64,000 nucleotides of DNA from Shimia aestuarii (GTDB lineage Bacteria > Pseudomonadota > Alphaproteobacteria > Rhodobacterales > Rhodobacteraceae). Within the stretch, counting starts at the first letter, position 1; the number at the start of each line of letters is the position of its first letter. This document shows, one piece after another, positions 54,971 to 63,474 of the stretch. The position numbers and the translations under genes were made by a program. The notes below the pieces were generated by a model. The model had not been told where the DNA came from and did no database searches. It saw only the letters and a program-made list of their open reading frames with translations. The DNA lies in NCBI RefSeq assembly GCF_900114635.1, contig NZ_FOTQ01000005.1, positions 228,918 through 292,917 on the forward strand, in the 5' to 3' direction.

Positions 54971-55105
54971 GAGTAGGCTCCAAGTTGAGTTGCGTGTGTT
55001 GATACGCCGCCTATTTGCGTATCTGCGCACGCGCACTCAACCCCGAAGCAGACCACAACTATTGTGGAAAATTGAACATTGCCGAGACCTTGAATTTCCC
55101 CAAGG

Positions 55106-55600
55106 TTATGCGGGGAAAATAGCCTGGCTGCGCAACTGCGCGATGGCGTCCAGTCGGGCATGCGGACCATCCAGCGGCATCGAAACCAGTTCGCGGCCAT
55201 GATCGTCCTTCACTTGCAGCAACGTGTCGGTCACGTCAACGCGGGCGATATCCTCGTAATTGATCGACCGGGTCACATGTTTGCGGCCACGCGGCAGCGA
55301 CTCGTAAACCAGAAGCTGGCGGTTGCGCGCATCGAAATGCAGTTCCATGCGTGGTTTTTCCGTTGCGATCTGGGTCATGCCCACACCCGCCGTCACCATC
55401 AAGATGGACAAACCCATCTTTGCCAGAAGAACGTTCGGAGTCATGTCCAACCCCGGTACCAGCCATATGCCCGTTCCCGCCCAGATGAAGCCGAACCCGA
55501 AAATCACGGACGCGGCACGGATCGGCATCGAATGACCCTTGCCTTCAACCGTGGCAACACGTGAGCGGGTTTCTTCCATGAAATTCGTCAGCGCAACCAT
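55106..55600 (-). CDS. Membrane protein of unknown function
   Basis: 164 residues, no family recognised. Two hydrophobic helices (about 27-45 and 57-75) are followed by a cytoplasmic-like domain with strands (MELHFDARNRQLLVYE, ARVDVTDTLLQVKDDHGREL), a PH-like pattern. ATG 55600 is chosen because AAGGAG lies nine bases upstream; ATGs at 55648/55645 and a TTG at 55666 have poorer sites. Stands alone upstream of the YceI gene on the same strand. Confidence 0.6.
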   Translation of the reverse strand: MVALTNFMEETRSRVATVEGKGHSMPIRAASVIFGFGFIWAGTGIWLVPGLDMTPNVLLAKMGLSILMVTAGVGMTQIATEKPRMELHFDARNRQLLVYESLPRGRKHVTRSINYEDIARVDVTDTLLQVKDDHGRELVSMPLDGPHARLDAIAQLRSQAIFPA

Positions 55601-55877
55601 GCCACTGATCTCCTTGCTGGCGGGTGTTCGTGCAGTTGCAAACATCATCCCGATCAATTCCGGCAAGAATGGGGCATCAGTTGGGAAATCACCAAGCGGC
55701 GCGCCCTATTTTCGGGGTTTTCCGCGCATCTTTCCAACGGGGTTGCGCCCCGCCCGATTTCCGCTATACAGCGCCATCCTTTCGCAATGACATGAACCGC
55801 GCAGTCTCTCGTGGGCAGGGCGCGAAAGGGACAAGGCCCTGCACTTTGAAATGCGCCTGAAAATGAATGGAGAGCAC

Positions 55878-56231
55878 ATGCCGCTTTACGAGCATGTTTT
55901 CATCTCGCGCCAGGATCTGTCCAACGCGCAAGCAGAAAGCCTCATCGAACACTTTGGCACCGTTCTGTCGGACAATGGCGGCAACGTCATCGACAGCGAG
56001 TACTGGGGTGTCAAGACGATGGCCTACAAGATCAACAAGAACCGCAAAGGCCACTATGCCTTCCTGAAAACCGACGCCCCCTCGGGTGCCGTTCAGGAAA
56101 TGGAACGCCTGATGCGCCTGCATGATGACGTGATGCGCGTTCTGACCATCAAGGTCGACGAGCACGCCGAAGGCCCCTCGGTCCAGATGCAGAAACGTGA
56201 CGACCGTGGCGACCGCCGCGAGCGCCGCTGA
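55878..56231 (+). CDS. rpsF: 30S ribosomal protein S6
   Basis: 117 residues. MPLYEHVFISRQDLS is the usual S6 start; ENYGVKTMAYKINKNRKGHY-type segment (here YWGVKTMAYKINKNRKGHY) binds S18. The acidic-basic C-terminal tail (KRDDRGDRRERR) is common in alphaproteobacteria. ATG 55878 is nine codons inside the longest frame and has GGAGAG upstream. First gene of rpsF-rpsR-rplI. Confidence 0.98.
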   Translation: MPLYEHVFISRQDLSNAQAESLIEHFGTVLSDNGGNVIDSEYWGVKTMAYKINKNRKGHYAFLKTDAPSGAVQEMERLMRLHDDVMRVLTIKVDEHAEGPSVQMQKRDDRGDRRERR

Positions 56232-56257
56232 TCAGCTTGAAGAAAGGACACTAAGTC

Positions 56258-56485
56258 ATGGCTGCAAAACCGTTTTTCCGCCGTCGCAAGGTTTGCCCCT
56301 TCTCGGGCGACAACGCACCCAAGATCGACTACAAAGACACGAAACTGCTTCAGCGCTACATCTCTGAGCGTGGCAAGATCGTGCCGTCGCGTATCACCGC
56401 CGTATCGGCCAAGAAGCAGCGTGAACTGGCCCGCGCCATCAAACGCGCCCGCTTCCTCGCCCTGCTGCCCTACGCCGTCAAGTAA
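56258..56485 (+). CDS. rpsR: 30S ribosomal protein S18
   Basis: 75 residues, full length. [20 protein letters not shown] and [20 protein letters not shown] are the conserved halves. S18 pairs with S6 on the small subunit. GAAAGGA precedes ATG 56258. Twenty-six bases after rpsF and 11 before rplI. Confidence 0.98.
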
Positions 56486-56496
56486 GGAGAAAGCAC

Positions 56497-57117
56497 ATGC
56501 AAGTTATCCTTCTCGAACGCGTGGCCAAGCTCGGCCAAATGGGCGACGTTGTCGACGTTAAGCCCGGTTACGCCCGCAACTTCCTGCTGCCGCAAGGCAA
56601 GGCCCTGACCGCATCGGACGCCAACATCGCGTCGTTCGAAGCCCAGAAAGCCCAGCTCGAAGCACGCAACCTGGAAACCAAGAAAGAAGCCGAAGCACTT
56701 GGCGAACGTCTGGCTGGCCAGCAGTTTGTCGTGATTCGCTCCGCATCGGATGCCGGCGCCCTTTACGGCTCCGTTACCCCGCGTGACGCTGCTGACGCTG
56801 CCACCGCAGGTGGGTTCTCGGTCGACAAGAAACAGGTCGCCCTGGCACAGCCGATCAAGGAACTGGGCCTGCACATCGTGCACGTGGTCCTGCACCCCGA
56901 GGTTGACGTGACCATCGAACTGAACGTCGCCCGCTCGGAAGAAGAAGCCGAGCTTCAGGCATCGGGCAAGTCGATCCAGGAACTGGCCGCCGAAGCAGAA
57001 GCAGAAGCAGAATTCGAAATCGCTGAACTGTTCGACGACATCGGTGCTGCCGCATCGGACGACGACGACATCATCGAAGACGCTCCGGCCGAAGAAGAGG
57101 CAACCGAAGAGAAGTAA
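56497..57117 (+). CDS. rplI: 50S ribosomal protein L9, with long acidic C-terminal tail
   Basis: 206 residues, against about 149 in E. coli. The N-terminal globular domain ([28 protein letters not shown], seen in parts), connecting helix (about 40-75) and C-domain (to about 148) are normal. The extra about 55 residues are rich in Glu, Asp and Ala ([34 protein letters not shown]). Such acidic tails occur in alphaproteobacterial L9. A strong terminator follows, ending the rpsF-rpsR-rplI operon. Confidence 0.97.
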   Translation: MQVILLERVAKLGQMGDVVDVKPGYARNFLLPQGKALTASDANIASFEAQKAQLEARNLETKKEAEALGERLAGQQFVVIRSASDAGALYGSVTPRDAADAATAGGFSVDKKQVALAQPIKELGLHIVHVVLHPEVDVTIELNVARSEEEAELQASGKSIQELAAEAEAEAEFEIAELFDDIGAAASDDDDIIEDAPAEEEATEEK

Positions 57118-57142
57118 TCTTCTCAGTGGTGTTGAAATCATG

Positions 57143-57178
57143 GGCCATGCCCGGCTTTGCCCGGGCATGGCCTTTCTT
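57143..57178 (+). terminator. Intrinsic terminator after rplI
   Basis: Perfect 12-base stem GGCCATGCCCGG / CCGGGCATGGCC with a six-base loop, followed by TTTCTTATT, 25 bases after the rplI stop. Confidence 0.9.
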
Positions 57179-57293
57179 ATTCCCTGATCCTGTTTCATAC
57201 TGGTTCAAAACGGCGGAACGCGTCGTCAGAGCAGAAGGTGCCAGTCACACCAATGGAACCGAAACAGCCCAAGCAGATCATCCGGTGTCGCGC

Positions 57294-58298
57294 ATGAGCG
57301 ACCTCGTCATCCTGCACAATGTCAGCCCACATATCGGCTGGGCTCCCATCAACCATTTAATTTCACTGGCGTGTTCCGAACTCGGTGCCACCGCCATACG
57401 GGCGCCTGAAAACACGTCCCGGCTGGCCCGGCAAATGGCCCGGCTGCGCACACGCCACCACTCCTCGGGCAAGCCGCACCTGCTCTACATCGCCATGACG
57501 GCTGCCGACCTGCGGCACGCCATCACGTCGCCCGGTTGGCGTGATGGTTATGACAAGGCCGCCGTCTGGATCATTGACAGCTTCCACACCGACCTTGCCA
57601 ACCCGCGCGACCTGCGCGGCCAATTCGACCAGGTGTTTGTCACCCGCCCCAATGACATGGATGCCTTTGCCACCGCTTCAGGGCTTCCCACGCAATCCCT
57701 GCCGTGGGGCAGCGATGTTCTGGGCCTGGGCAGCAGCAGTCCGGACCGCGATCTGGACCTGTTGCGGGTCGGTCGCCAGCCCGCCGTCTGGGAGGATGAC
57801 GATGACACCGCCACGGACTGCGCCGCGCGGGGTATTTCCTTCCACGGACGTCCCCCCATGGGCACCTCAGAAGACGAGATGGCCCATCTCTTCGGCTGGT
57901 ATCGGCGCGCCAAATTCGTGCTGGCCTCTTCCAACCTCGTCTCCCCTGCTGCTTATGTCCACAAAACTCAAGAATACGTGACGGCCCGCTGGACCGACGC
58001 GCTGGCCAGCGGCGCTATTGTCGCGGGCGTGCCTCCCCGAACGGATCGTACGCTTGGCGCCATCCTCTGGCCCGAGGGGCTGCTCGACATCCCCCTCACC
58101 TCCCGCGCGGACGGGCTTGACGTGATTGCTGACGCGCTTCGCCACTGGTCCCCCGAGCTGGCGCACTATAACCACTTGCAGGCGCTCAGGAAACTGGACT
58201 GGCGCCATCGCCTTGCCGTCCTCGCCGACTGGTATTCCTTGCCTGCCCCAGCCCTCGAAAAATCGCTGAAGACATTGCAGGAGACCGACCATGCCTGA
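57294..58298 (+). CDS. Putative glycosyltransferase (GT-B like)
   Basis: 334 residues. MSDLVILHNVSPHIGWAPIN starts an N-terminal Rossmann-like half; the C-terminal half has GTSEDEMAHLFGWYRRAKFVLASSN and TARWTDALASGAIVAGVPP (quoted in parts), the layout of a family-1 glycosyltransferase donor domain that lacks a full EX7E motif. A sugar-donor role is therefore only likely. Start ATG 57294 is a guess with a poor ribosome site; the frame is open further upstream through the rplI terminator, which argues against longer forms. Overlaps the lytic transglycosylase gene by eight bases. Confidence 0.6.
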   Translation: MSDLVILHNVSPHIGWAPINHLISLACSELGATAIRAPENTSRLARQMARLRTRHHSSGKPHLLYIAMTAADLRHAITSPGWRDGYDKAAVWIIDSFHTDLANPRDLRGQFDQVFVTRPNDMDAFATASGLPTQSLPWGSDVLGLGSSSPDRDLDLLRVGRQPAVWEDDDDTATDCAARGISFHGRPPMGTSEDEMAHLFGWYRRAKFVLASSNLVSPAAYVHKTQEYVTARWTDALASGAIVAGVPPRTDRTLGAILWPEGLLDIPLTSRADGLDVIADALRHWSPELAHYNHLQALRKLDWRHRLAVLADWYSLPAPALEKSLKTLQETDHA

Positions 58299-58782
58299 CA
58301 CCCTGACGCGCCGAAACATGCTCTTGATGCTCGCTGCCCTGCCCGTTGCCGCCTGTGGCGGAGGAAGAGAACGCCGCCAAGCCCGCAAGGACAGAAAACG
58401 CGGCGAGCCGCCGCTTTATCCCAACGAAACGCCTGAATTGCGCAAGCTGATCAACAAATACGCCGACAAAAACGAGGTTCCGCGCTCCCTCGTACAGCGT
58501 GTGATCGTGCGGGAAAGCACCCACCGCCCCACGGCGCGCAATGGCCCAAACCTTGGTCTGATGCAGATCCAGCTGCCCACGGCCCGCACCATGGGCTATC
58601 GCGGCAACGCCGCGGGTCTGCTCGATGCGGAAACCAACCTGAAATACGCCGTCAAATACCTGCGCGGTGCCTATATCGTGGCCGATTACGATCACGACAA
58701 GGCAGTTCAGTGGTACGCGCGCGGTTATTACTACGAGGCCAAACGCAAGGGGCTTCTCAAGGAAACCGGCCTGAAGCACTGA
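58291..58782 (+). CDS. Lytic transglycosylase (SLT domain), probable lipoprotein
   Basis: 163 residues. The N-terminus TRRNMLLMLAALPVAAC has a basic start, a hydrophobic core and a lipobox ending at Cys22, so it should be anchored as a lipoprotein. The SLT domain follows (about 48-160), with catalytic Glu75 in VIVRESTH, GLMQIQLPTA and a YNGG-less end KAVQWYARGYYYEAKRKG. It cuts peptidoglycan glycan strands. Overlaps the putative glycosyltransferase by eight bases, so they are coupled. Confidence 0.88.
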   Translation: MPDTLTRRNMLLMLAALPVAACGGGRERRQARKDRKRGEPPLYPNETPELRKLINKYADKNEVPRSLVQRVIVRESTHRPTARNGPNLGLMQIQLPTARTMGYRGNAAGLLDAETNLKYAVKYLRGAYIVADYDHDKAVQWYARGYYYEAKRKGLLKETGLKH

Positions 58783-58785
58783 AGC

Positions 58786-59199
58786 TCACGACCCGAAATT
58801 CTCGCCAACACTCTGCGGCATCATGCGGATCAGGCGGCTATCCTCAACCGCGGCCTGACGATGCTCGACCGCCTTGCGATACTCTGGCACCTTGTGCATC
58901 TGAGAAAAGGCCTCAACGCTCGGATATTCAGCAATAAAACAAAGATCCCAGTGCTTTTCCGGCCCGATCAGAATCTGTTCCATCTTGCCCCGCCACACGA
59001 TCCGCCCGCCAAGCGCATGAAACACCGGCGCGCTATCGCGCCCATAGGCGGCATAGGCTTCCGCCCCACTTGCTTCGCGCCCATCTGCATACTCGGCCTT
59101 TTCGCGCAGCTTGATCAGGTTCAGCATGTGGATCGGCCCCTCGCGATCATTCTCGCGAAACGCATCGTAGTTCTTCTTGTCGAAAGTCGTGTATCCCAT
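58786..59199 (-). CDS. DUF1330 family protein
   Basis: 137 residues, ferredoxin-like alpha/beta barrel family DUF1330: GPIHMLNLIKLREKAEY, GRIVWRGKMEQILIGPEKHWD (in part), and FIAEYPSVEAFSQMHKVPEY. The family is of unknown function, related to dimeric alpha-beta barrel proteins. ATG 59199 has a perfect AGGAGG eight bases upstream. Convergent with the lytic transglycosylase; downstream of aqpZ on the same strand. Confidence 0.85.
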   Translation of the reverse strand: MGYTTFDKKNYDAFRENDREGPIHMLNLIKLREKAEYADGREASGAEAYAAYGRDSAPVFHALGGRIVWRGKMEQILIGPEKHWDLCFIAEYPSVEAFSQMHKVPEYRKAVEHRQAAVEDSRLIRMMPQSVGENFGS

Positions 59200-59248
59200 G
59201 GTGCCCTCCTCTGTCAGAGACAACCCTAACAGGCCAACGCACCATGGC

Positions 59249-59281
59249 AAAATTGACGGGGCGTCACGCGAACGCCCCGTC
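59249..59281 (-). terminator. Probable terminator after aqpZ
   Basis: Perfect ten-base stem GACGGGGCGT / ACGCCCCGTC with a seven-base loop; on the minus strand it is followed by AATTTTG. It lies just after the aqpZ stop, before DUF1330. Confidence 0.75.
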
Positions 59282-59289
59282 ATCTGCAG

Positions 59290-59976
59290 TTAGTCGGTAT
59301 CCATTGCCTTCCAGATAACCGCACCAAGCACGGCCCCGATCAAGGGCGCGACCCAGAACAACCAAAGCTGCGCCAAAGCCGGTCCGTCAGCAAAAAGCGC
59401 GACGCCAGTCGAACGCGCGGGGTTGACCGAAGTGTTGGTGATCGGGATCGAAATCAAGTGGATCAGCGTCAATCCCAAGCCAATCGCAATCGGTGCAAAC
59501 CCGGCGGGCGCGCCTTTCGACGTGGCTCCAAGAATGATGACAAGGAAGAACGCTGTCAGCACAACTTCGGCTACCAGCCCTGCGACCATGCCATAGCCCT
59601 GCGGTGACGCGTCGCCATAGCCGTTGGAAGCAAAGCCCCCTGCCCCTTCAAATCCTGCCGCGCCCGAGGCGATCACGTAAAGCACAATGCCTGCAGCCAA
59701 GCCGCCAACGACCTGCGCGACCCAATACGGGATCAACTCCTTGCCGTCGAACCGGCCCGCAATCATCAACCCAAGCGATACGGCCGGGTTGAAATGCCCT
59801 CCCGAGATGTGTCCAACCGCATAGGCCATCGTCATCACTGTCAGGCCAAAGGCAAAGCTGACTCCCAACCAGCCAATCCCGACATCGGCGACACCGGCGG
59901 CGTAAATCGCGCTGCCACAGCCCCCAAAGACCAACCAGAACGTGCCGAAAAACTCGGCCATCAATTTCTTGCTCAT
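59290..59976 (-). CDS. aqpZ: Aquaporin Z
   Basis: 228 residues, six transmembrane helices and two half-helices. The NPA boxes are in [11 protein letters not shown] and [12 protein letters not shown], with the Arg of the selectivity filter after the second. A water-specific channel of the AqpZ type in the inner membrane is the best reading. ATG 59976 has GAGGGGCGC upstream. Confidence 0.95.
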   Translation of the reverse strand: MSKKLMAEFFGTFWLVFGGCGSAIYAAGVADVGIGWLGVSFAFGLTVMTMAYAVGHISGGHFNPAVSLGLMIAGRFDGKELIPYWVAQVVGGLAAGIVLYVIASGAAGFEGAGGFASNGYGDASPQGYGMVAGLVAEVVLTAFFLVIILGATSKGAPAGFAPIAIGLGLTLIHLISIPITNTSVNPARSTGVALFADGPALAQLWLFWVAPLIGAVLGAVIWKAMDTD

Positions 59977-60073
59977 GCGCCCCTCCTCTGTTGTTGCGCA
60001 TAGCCAGACTAACACGAAACCCGGAAATCGATGCGCGGGGAATTCGCTTCGGGATTTCACCGGCGCAGGACAG

Positions 60074-60103
60074 AAAAAAGCCCGGAGCCGAAAGGCTCCG
60101 GGC
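60074..60103 (-). terminator. Intrinsic terminator after tig
   Basis: Perfect ten-base stem GCCCGGAGCC / GGCTCCGGGC with the stable loop TTTC (GAAA on the plus strand), followed by TTTTTT on the minus strand, about 31 bases beyond the tig stop. Confidence 0.92.
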
Positions 60104-60134
60104 CACCAACCCAGAAGGATGGATTGTTTCAGAC

Positions 60135-61469
60135 TTATTCTTCTTCCAGCTCTTCAATGGCCTTCTGCAGGTCTTCCTTCGAGACCTCCTTGTCAGCCAC
60201 TTCCGCCAGTTCGAACACGTAATCAACAACCTTGTCTTCGAAAAGCGGCGCGCGCAGCTGCTGCTGCATCTGGGCGTTTTGCTGAACGAATTCAAAGAAC
60301 TGACGTTCTTGACCCGGGTACTGACGCGCCTGGTTCATGATCGCTTGGGTCATCTCGGCGTCGGTCACCTCAACCTCTGCTTTCTGGCCCAGATCGGCCA
60401 GCAGAAGCCCAAGGCGCACGCGGCGTTCCGCCAGCTTGTTGTGCTCGTCGGTGGGCTCGATCTCGGGGTGATCGTGGCCTTGTACGTCCGGGTTTTCCTC
60501 GTGCCACAGCTGATGCGCGATCTGGCCGGCTTCAGCTTCCACCAGAGATGGCGGCAGCTCGAACGACACCAGATCGTCCAGCTTGTCCAGCAGCGCACGC
60601 TTCATCACCGCGCGGGCAGCACCGGCATACTCGGCTTCCAGACGCTCGGAGATCTGCGCCTTCAGGCCTTCCAGATCTTCGGAACCGAATTTCTGAGCAA
60701 GCTCGTCATTGATCTCGGCAGCAACCGGCTCTTTGACTTCCTTGATAGTGCAGGTGAACACGGCTTCCTTACCGGCCAGGTGCTCGGCCTGATACTCTTC
60801 CGGGAAGGTGACGGTCACGTCTTTTTCTTCCTCGGCCTTCACGCCAACCAGTTGCTCTTCAAAGCCGGGGATGAACTGGTTCGAACCCAGCACCAGCGGG
60901 AAATCTTCCGCCGAACCGCCTTCGAACGCTTCGCCGTCAACCTTGCCGACGAAATCCATTACGACCTGATCGCCGTCCTTGGCTTTCGAGCCCTTGCGGC
61001 GCGCTTTGAAATCCTGTGCGGTTTCCGCGAGATTGCCCAGTGCTTCATCCACGGCGGCGTCATCGGCTTTCACGACCATTTTCTCAAGGCTGATGCCTTT
61101 GAGTTCGACTTCCGGGATTTCGGGCAGCGCTTCATAGGACATTTCGACTTCAACGTCGCTGCCCGGTTTCCACTCTTCGCCGTTCTTCATTTCGACTTTC
61201 GGCTGCAGAGCCGGTTTGTCGCCCGACTCCTCGAAATGCTTGTTCATCGCGCCGTCGATGGCTTCCTGCATGGCTTCGCCCAGCAGACGTTCGCCGAATT
61301 GCTTCTTCAGAAGCGGCATCGGGACCTTGCCCTTGCGGAAACCCTTCATTTCGATTTCCGGCTGCGCTTCGGCCAGCTTTTCGTTCACTTTTGCGTCCAG
61401 TTCGTCGGCCGTCACAACAATGTTGTAGCCGCGCTTCAGACCTTCGTTCAGCGTTTCGGTAACCTGCAT
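60135..61469 (-). CDS. tig: Trigger factor
   Basis: 444 residues: ribosome-binding domain (about 1-145, with [16 protein letters not shown] as the binding loop), FKBP-type isomerase domain (about 150-245; [20 protein letters not shown]), and the long helical C-domain ending in an acidic tail. It is the first chaperone to meet nascent chains. ATG 61469 gives the usual [10 protein letters not shown] start; the leader carries a nine-base GC stem (61491-61514). Confidence 0.96.
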   Translation of the reverse strand: MQVTETLNEGLKRGYNIVVTADELDAKVNEKLAEAQPEIEMKGFRKGKVPMPLLKKQFGERLLGEAMQEAIDGAMNKHFEESGDKPALQPKVEMKNGEEWKPGSDVEVEMSYEALPEIPEVELKGISLEKMVVKADDAAVDEALGNLAETAQDFKARRKGSKAKDGDQVVMDFVGKVDGEAFEGGSAEDFPLVLGSNQFIPGFEEQLVGVKAEEEKDVTVTFPEEYQAEHLAGKEAVFTCTIKEVKEPVAAEINDELAQKFGSEDLEGLKAQISERLEAEYAGAARAVMKRALLDKLDDLVSFELPPSLVEAEAGQIAHQLWHEENPDVQGHDHPEIEPTDEHNKLAERRVRLGLLLADLGQKAEVEVTDAEMTQAIMNQARQYPGQERQFFEFVQQNAQMQQQLRAPLFEDKVVDYVFELAEVADKEVSKEDLQKAIEELEEE

Positions 61470-61603
61470 CAGGAGTCCCCATAAGTGGCAGCGCGCGGGG
61501 GAAGGCCCGCGCGCAATCAAAAAATCTGAGTTCTTCTAGAGTCCGTGTTGAGCCAGCGCAAGGGGCTTTGCCCTAGATTCCAGCGCTCATTTGCCTGTTT
61601 CGC

Positions 61604-62953
61604 CTAGCCTTGCCACAATTCTTCAAGAATGCTGCGGTGCTGTTGCAGTTTGCGGAACTTCCATCGCAGCCCAAAGCTGACGGTTTTGATGTCTCTGTGC
61701 TTCACCAATCCACCGCCAAGATATGAATGCAACCGGTATCCTAGGAAGAGTTCCAGGTCCTGCTTGTCCAGCGTCTGCACCACGCCAATTCCGTAGGACT
61801 GTCCCCGCCCCCCCGTCGCGGCCGTGTCAAAAGACTCGTAGTAATCGACAGAAAACGCGGTATCCCCGATCCCGAAATAATCGCGCCGCACACCCAATTT
61901 CACATACCCGTAATGGCCAAACCCATCCCGGCTGCCCGTGGCGAAGGTCGCATTGAGTCCGCTTGGTCCATGCAAAAGACTGAACGACCCCGCCGCCTGA
62001 CCTGCAGTCCCGCCCGTACCGTCATCGACATTCGAAACGCCGAAACTGCCCGCCAAGGTCACATTGCCGATCTGGTTGCGATAAAACAGTCCGGCATCCT
62101 GCAGCGCATCGTTGAGAGTCACGTTGCGCTGGAAATCTTCCTTACCGATAGAGACTGCAAACCGCAGCCCTCCCAAAACCCCGAACCGGATCTCCGGGCT
62201 GTCCCAGCGCAATCGAACAGAGCGGCCACCATCAAAGGTAGGAAAAACATCCGTAATCCGCACCGAACTCAGGGTTCCGGAGGCCGTTCTGAAGAAATAC
62301 CCCCCCGCGATATCCGAGATACCGACGTAGTTTGCCAACGATGTCCCGGACAAATCCGTTTCCGCAACCCCATCCGACCCCATACTCCCCTGACCAAGGG
62401 ACAGCCGGCCCCATCGCTCGGATTCGATAATCGCCTCGGCCTTGCGAACGCTGTGGCTGCTCCAGTCAAACATGGCCGGTGTGTACAATTGACTGATCGC
62501 GGCCGACTGGCGCAGTCCCAATGAAACCTCGAAATTGCCCTTCAGTGTGGTCTGCCCGTCCAGCGCCTGCGCAAAACGCACACCTACCCGTCCCCCCGAA
62601 CTCGAGGAATCCGCAAGGTTTGTTGCGCGAGACACCCCGTCGTCCGCAGTCAGGATCATGGGTGAAAAATGGCCATAAAACCTGAAACGCTGTTCCGGCT
62701 CCTCGGCCAGGGCCTCCGGGGATGCGCAAACAACGCCAAAAGCCGCCGCCAAAACCGCGCCGTACCGCTTCCTACTCCTGTCCAACCGGTTCTGCAAAAC
62801 GCTCTCCAGGGGCCGAGCAACACCCGCTCTGCCCCACAAGGTTTCCACAAGTTCAAGAAACGAGGCGAACTTGGTTCGGGTCAAGAAAAAACCGATCCGC
62901 CGGAGAATTTGGGATATACCCCGGACCCACTCCAAAACAAAAACCTGCGCCAT
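61604..62953 (-). CDS. Porin-like outer membrane beta-barrel protein
   Basis: About 449 residues from the ATG at 62953. A beta-barrel region begins near residue 90 (RFRFYGHFSPMILTADDG) and ends in a strand with aromatic residues; alternating patterns such as VSFGLRWKF fit a general porin. The signal-peptide-like segment (YGAVLAAAFGVVCASPEALA) lies unusually far in, at about 64-83, with no further Met before it. Either a long basic-amphipathic pre-region is real or translation begins at an internal TTG/GTG near residues 53-57. Ligand unknown. Confidence 0.65.
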   Translation of the reverse strand: MAQVFVLEWVRGISQILRRIGFFLTRTKFASFLELVETLWGRAGVARPLESVLQNRLDRSRKRYGAVLAAAFGVVCASPEALAEEPEQRFRFYGHFSPMILTADDGVSRATNLADSSSSGGRVGVRFAQALDGQTTLKGNFEVSLGLRQSAAISQLYTPAMFDWSSHSVRKAEAIIESERWGRLSLGQGSMGSDGVAETDLSGTSLANYVGISDIAGGYFFRTASGTLSSVRITDVFPTFDGGRSVRLRWDSPEIRFGVLGGLRFAVSIGKEDFQRNVTLNDALQDAGLFYRNQIGNVTLAGSFGVSNVDDGTGGTAGQAAGSFSLLHGPSGLNATFATGSRDGFGHYGYVKLGVRRDYFGIGDTAFSVDYYESFDTAATGGRGQSYGIGVVQTLDKQDLELFLGYRLHSYLGGGLVKHRDIKTVSFGLRWKFRKLQQHRSILEELWQG

Positions 62954-63474
62954 TCCCGGCGAGCCTATGAACTTCCGTAAGCAGGAAATGGTGCCCTACA
63001 CGACACACCCGAACGTGACCCTGCCAGAAACTATTTCTGAAAATAGATAGTTACCTATAGGTGGATTTCGGGCCTGTTACGCTCGGGGTGTTCGGCGTGT
63101 TACAACGTCGGGTAATAAATCTGTGTTTTTTTGTTGTTTAGTGGAAGAGACCACCTGGAAGCTCAAGGGCACCATCAACATCCGAAAATCCTTGGGCCGA
63201 TATCGGGTCTGGCGCATCAATTTCGCGCCTAAGAAGCTGCACGTCTTTTGGTACGGCTACGCCGCGTTTTGCAAACGTCTCAGTTGCCGCATCCAGCTGT
63301 ATTCGTACTTCCAGTCGGAGGGACTCATCTACTCTGGCCATCTCCCTCCCCAGAAAACTCTGAAGACGGACGCACTCGAGTTGCGATGAATAATACGGCT
63401 ATAAAAGTCTCACGTGCTTTTCATGATCGTTGAACTGATATTTCCAATTTGGAAGCCACAGTTGGTTGCAACCG
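62954..63474. other. Gap without a firm gene, AT-richer
   Basis: About 520 bases between the porin-like gene and the lectin-like gene. Composition turns clearly more AT-rich from about 63050. It holds the likely porin promoter region and one doubtful minus-strand frame (63138-63341). No repeat, tRNA or hairpin with a T run was seen. Confidence 0.5.
63138..63341 (-). CDS. Doubtful small protein or gene remnant
   Basis: 67 codons, MARVDESLRLEVRIQLDAAT at the start, with a protein-like mix of charged and aliphatic residues, and GGGAGGGAG very close to the ATG. No family recognised. It could be the end of a degraded gene in this AT-richer stretch, or chance. Confidence 0.25.
   Translation of the reverse strand: MARVDESLRLEVRIQLDAATETFAKRGVAVPKDVQLLRREIDAPDPISAQGFSDVDGALELPGGLFH

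Noticed and set aside
59991..61484. Open plus-strand frame of 497 codons opposite trigger factor
   Set aside because: Mirror frame of tig; the Leu/Phe/His-rich translation matches no family and it runs through the tig terminator.
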